From an uncultured Lachnospiraceae bacterium (GTDB lineage: Bacteria > Bacillota > Clostridia > Lachnospirales > Lachnospiraceae): a stretch of DNA of 64,000 nt. Below the pieces are notes generated by a model that was not told the origin of the DNA, made no database searches, and was given only the letters and a program-made list of their open reading frames with translations. Position numbers and translations under genes: made by a program. This document shows positions 62,124 through 64,000 of this stretch, in pieces. The stretch is taken from positions 50,451 through 114,450 of the forward strand of contig CANPTH010000005.1 in the NCBI GenBank assembly GCA_947576945.1, written 5' to 3'. The stretch's first letter is position 1, and each line of letters opens with the position of its first letter.

Positions 62124-63143
62124 TCATCCGTCTTTCTTTAGATTCGGAAAGATGCACTGTACGAATCTGTCCGCCAGAAGCGCCCGCCCGGCATCGTTAA
62201 AGTGGATATAGTCCGTCATGTAATCCAGGTAATTGTCCTCGTTGATAGAACCGTAGAAATTATCAATAAAGGATACGCCGCAGTCACTGGTGGTATCCAG
62301 CTCTTTCTGAAGGTAGTGGCTCAATGTGCCGTTCCCCAGATCAACCCGGTCTCCGTTCTCGAAGTTGCCTTCTTCGTTGATGTTGTGGCAGAAGGTGTGC
62401 GACATGACCACGATACGGATATGGGGATAAGCCTGTTGGATTGCAGTGATACCGGTTCTCAGAGCGCCGGTGTAGGTCACGATCGACTCGGCGTCGTTGG
62501 GATCCTCACAGGGCCTCTTATTGATGTAATCTATACCGTCATACATAATGCAGATCATATCCAGCTCATTCATATCCAGCGATGCCAGCAGGGCTGTATT
62601 TTCGGCGAAGGACTCGTCATAGCTGTAGGTTGCCGCGGTGGTCATCAGATCGAAATTGCCGGATGCAAGGCTTTTCGCTACATAAGAAAAGGAAAAGGCA
62701 TCCAGGATATATCCGTCATTATATTCCCCCAGCTGGGCGGCTATGGTAGTGCCGGTGAAAGAGCCGTTGTAGACGGTAGCTCCCGTTCTTGCGGCGATCT
62801 GTTCTGCAAGCCCGTTCTCACCGCGGTCCAGGGAAAAAGGATCGTTGCCGAGACAGAGGATCGTGGTTACGCCGTCGTCTTCACGTCCTTCCAGCTTGTC
62901 CGGAGCCAGCGGAATGATATTGTCCATCGCTTCCGTGTCAAAATCAGTCGTCTGGTAGTCGGGATCATAATTAGAAGGAACGCCCTTGTTCCATTTATAC
63001 AGACGGTAGGCGGAAAAACCGGCGATCAGTACAATAACAGCCAGAAGGATCATGTGTATGTTTATCGGAAACCGATCCTGTTTTCTGTTCGGTTTTTTGT
63101 CCGGTGTTTTGCTTCGGGGTTTTCTTTTCGGTGCTTGACTCAT
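62124..63143 (-). CDS. Membrane-anchored SGNH-like hydrolase
   Basis: The 339-residue protein has a basic N-terminus rich in Lys, Arg and Pro (residues 1-28), one membrane segment (~31-50), and a domain with C-L-G-N-D-P-F-S near residue 93 as an atypical block I, N-G-S-F-T-G near 117, C-I-M-Y-D-G-I-D-Y near 192 and T-D-Y-I-H-F-N-D-A-G near residue 317. Block I has Asp-Pro-Phe-Ser rather than Gly-Asp-Ser, so the nucleophile is uncertain. The start at 63143 is set by GGAGG on the minus strand. It stands alone on this strand, between two terminators. Confidence 0.75.
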   Translation of the reverse strand: MSQAPKRKPRSKTPDKKPNRKQDRFPINIHMILLAVIVLIAGFSAYRLYKWNKGVPSNYDPDYQTTDFDTEAMDNIIPLAPDKLEGREDDGVTTILCLGNDPFSLDRGENGLAEQIAARTGATVYNGSFTGTTIAAQLGEYNDGYILDAFSFSYVAKSLASGNFDLMTTAATYSYDESFAENTALLASLDMNELDMICIMYDGIDYINKRPCEDPNDAESIVTYTGALRTGITAIQQAYPHIRIVVMSHTFCHNINEEGNFENGDRVDLGNGTLSHYLQKELDTTSDCGVSFIDNFYGSINEDNYLDYMTDYIHFNDAGRALLADRFVQCIFPNLKKDG

Positions 63144-63328
63144 AATTACCTCCATATTTCTAAAGCGTGCCTGGCAGATGCAGCGCTCTCTCATAAATAT
63201 AAATTAATATTGTACCTACAGTTTACTATGAAATACTATAAAAATCTACGATTTCCCTTTTTTTTAATAAAATCTTGTATAAAAGGGGGAATGGCTGGAA
63301 GGAGCCGGACTGTCACGCGCAAAATAAG

Positions 63329-63370
63329 AAAGAGCGTTTCCAAAACCCGTTCGTTTGCAAAACGCTCTTT
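63329..63370 (-). terminator. Terminator of the small zinc-ribbon gene
   Basis: An 11-bp stem (63329-63339 with 63360-63370) lies just past the minus-strand stop at 63409; read on the minus strand it is followed by a T-rich tract. Confidence 0.7.
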
Positions 63371-63408
63371 GAATAACTGCCTGAAAGAAAGGCGTTAAGG
63401 GATTGTGA

Positions 63409-63729
63409 TCATAAGATACTCATCCTCTTTTTGTCTCGTGTCACTCTGTCAGTCAATGTGATGATTGTTGTCTGTGGTAATTGAGCATGCAATTCCTTGT
63501 ACCATTTACTATATTTATACATACGGTATGTAGTGCTCAGTGTCTGTAATTGTTCATCGTCTGAGCAGCAATGGCAGAACTGCTGTCGTGCTTCCTGATT
63601 CATGGTTACATAATCCATGTAAGAGATTTTTAATTCACTGATTTCAAGGCGGCACTTTGGACAAACCTGTTTGTGGCCGTTGAGCATATATACTCTTCGA
63701 CAATTTTTACAATAATGCATATACATCAT
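63409..63729 (-). CDS. Small zinc-ribbon protein
   Basis: The 106-residue protein has H-Y-C-K-N-C near residue 5 and C-P-K-C near residue 23, a four-cysteine zinc ribbon, followed by a basic helical region with a further C-H-C-C (about residues 51-54). It has no known enzymatic motif and may bind nucleic acid or act as an adaptor. The start at 63729 is chosen because GGAAGGGAAG lies upstream on the minus strand; the longer frame to 63858 adds 43 residues of non-protein-like sequence. Confidence 0.65.
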   Translation of the reverse strand: MMYMHYCKNCRRVYMLNGHKQVCPKCRLEISELKISYMDYVTMNQEARQQFCHCCSDDEQLQTLSTTYRMYKYSKWYKELHAQLPQTTIITLTDRVTRDKKRMSIL

Positions 63730-63787
63730 AATAAAACTTCCCTTCCTCGTTAAGAAATGAATGTTGAAATTGTCAGGTTGCTCTTGT

Positions 63788-63816
63788 ATTGTGTCAGTTA
63801 TAGCCGATAAAGTCAA
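63788..63816 (-). promoter_or_regulatory. Promoter candidate for the zinc-ribbon gene
   Basis: On the minus strand TTGACT (63811-63816) and CACAAT (63788-63793) are spaced by 17 bp, about 60 bases before the start codon at 63729. Confidence 0.5.
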
Positions 63817-63927
63817 GCGGATATACCGTAAAATAGCGTATTTAATGGTGTAAACCATCGCGGAATATATGGATATTATGTAAATCTTTCCAAAATATGA
63901 TTAAAAACCTCATAATACTAAAAAATC

Positions 63928-63956
63928 TTGAATGCAATATGCTTCTATGCTATAAT
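63928..63956 (+). promoter_or_regulatory. Strong sigma-A type promoter reading out of the window
   Basis: TTGAAT (63928-63933) and a perfect TATAAT (63951-63956) are spaced by 17 bp on the plus strand. A gene to the right of base 64000 is expected. Confidence 0.7.
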
Positions 63957-64000
63957 CCCGAGTTTGACACTTGTGAAATCAAAAAGTGGCTACAAACCCA

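Noticed and set aside
62202..63398. A 398-residue plus-strand frame
   Set aside because: Antisense to the SGNH gene 62124-63143, which has a clear GGAGG start and terminators; no domain seen in the plus-strand frame.

Overview
The window looks like a chromosomal segment of a Gram-positive member of the Clostridia, most likely Lachnospiraceae-like. This is inferred from the strong GGAGG ribosome binding sites, the Firmicutes-type protein families (LicD, TagD-like cytidylyltransferase, OpgB/LtaS-like sulfatase, GtrA, DltB/DltD-like pairs, BspA-type leucine-rich repeats) and the absence of Gram-negative LPS transport genes. Nearly every gene belongs to building, modifying or exporting a cell-surface glycan. 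No rRNA, tRNA, CRISPR array or intact transposase was seen.

Layout. 2-4360: 3' part of a large BspA-type surface protein. 4541-14803: a polysaccharide operon behind a good promoter, with an MBOAT acyltransferase and its SGNH partner, glycosyltransferases (GT4, GT2), a Wzx flippase, a nitroreductase-like protein, a TagD-like cytidylyltransferase and a LicD transferase. 14806-24171: a 166-bp MITE-like element, an OpgB-like phosphoglycerol transferase, three large membrane proteins of GT-C appearance and a GT2. 24184-32012: further GT2, GT4 and GT8 enzymes, then UDP-glucose dehydrogenase, a UDP-glucuronate 4-epimerase-like protein and a polyprenyl-phosphate glycosyltransferase. 32066-35438: a YdjC/ChbG-like deacetylase converging on a second MBOAT+SGNH pair. 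35791-43620: an SDR protein, a TIM-barrel sugar isomerase, a third MBOAT, a second polyprenyl-phosphate GT2, a GT-C-like protein and an SGNH hydrolase. 43816-44712: a decayed patch (Xre regulator broken by the second MITE copy, ABC-transporter remnant). 44879-47169: FkbH-like protein and acyl carrier protein. 47855-55352: GtrA, a DUF6044-like membrane protein, a radical SAM/SPASM protein, an SGNH lipoprotein, a GT2, a permuted papain-like protein and an AglD/LPG-synthase-type membrane protein. 55419-62025: a flavoprotein of UDP-galactopyranose mutase/protoporphyrinogen oxidase type, a two-ORF membrane protein, a fourth MBOAT and an SGNH-like partner. The right end has another SGNH protein and a small zinc-ribbon protein, both on the minus strand.

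How the parts may work together. Cytoplasmic GT2/GT4/GT8 enzymes would build a lipid-linked repeat that Wzx exports. LicD with the cytidylyltransferase would add a phospho-substituent. Ugd, the epimerase and the ArnC-like GT2 would make an undecaprenyl-phosphate uronic acid (or a derivative) for extracytoplasmic GT-C enzymes. GtrA, the second ArnC/DPM1-like GT2 and the GT-C proteins look like parts of three-component side-chain glycosylation systems. Four MBOAT proteins and several SGNH partners would O-acylate the products. FkbH plus ACP may supply an unusual glyceryl-type acyl donor. No initiating phosphoglycosyltransferase and no clear Wzy polymerase were recognised.

The most interesting non-coding signal is a 136-bp four-hairpin element placed directly before two genes, with a short version before a third. 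The two full copies differ almost only in loops and linkers, plus one compensatory base-pair change. A MITE-like repeat family has also shaped gene ends and broken a regulator.
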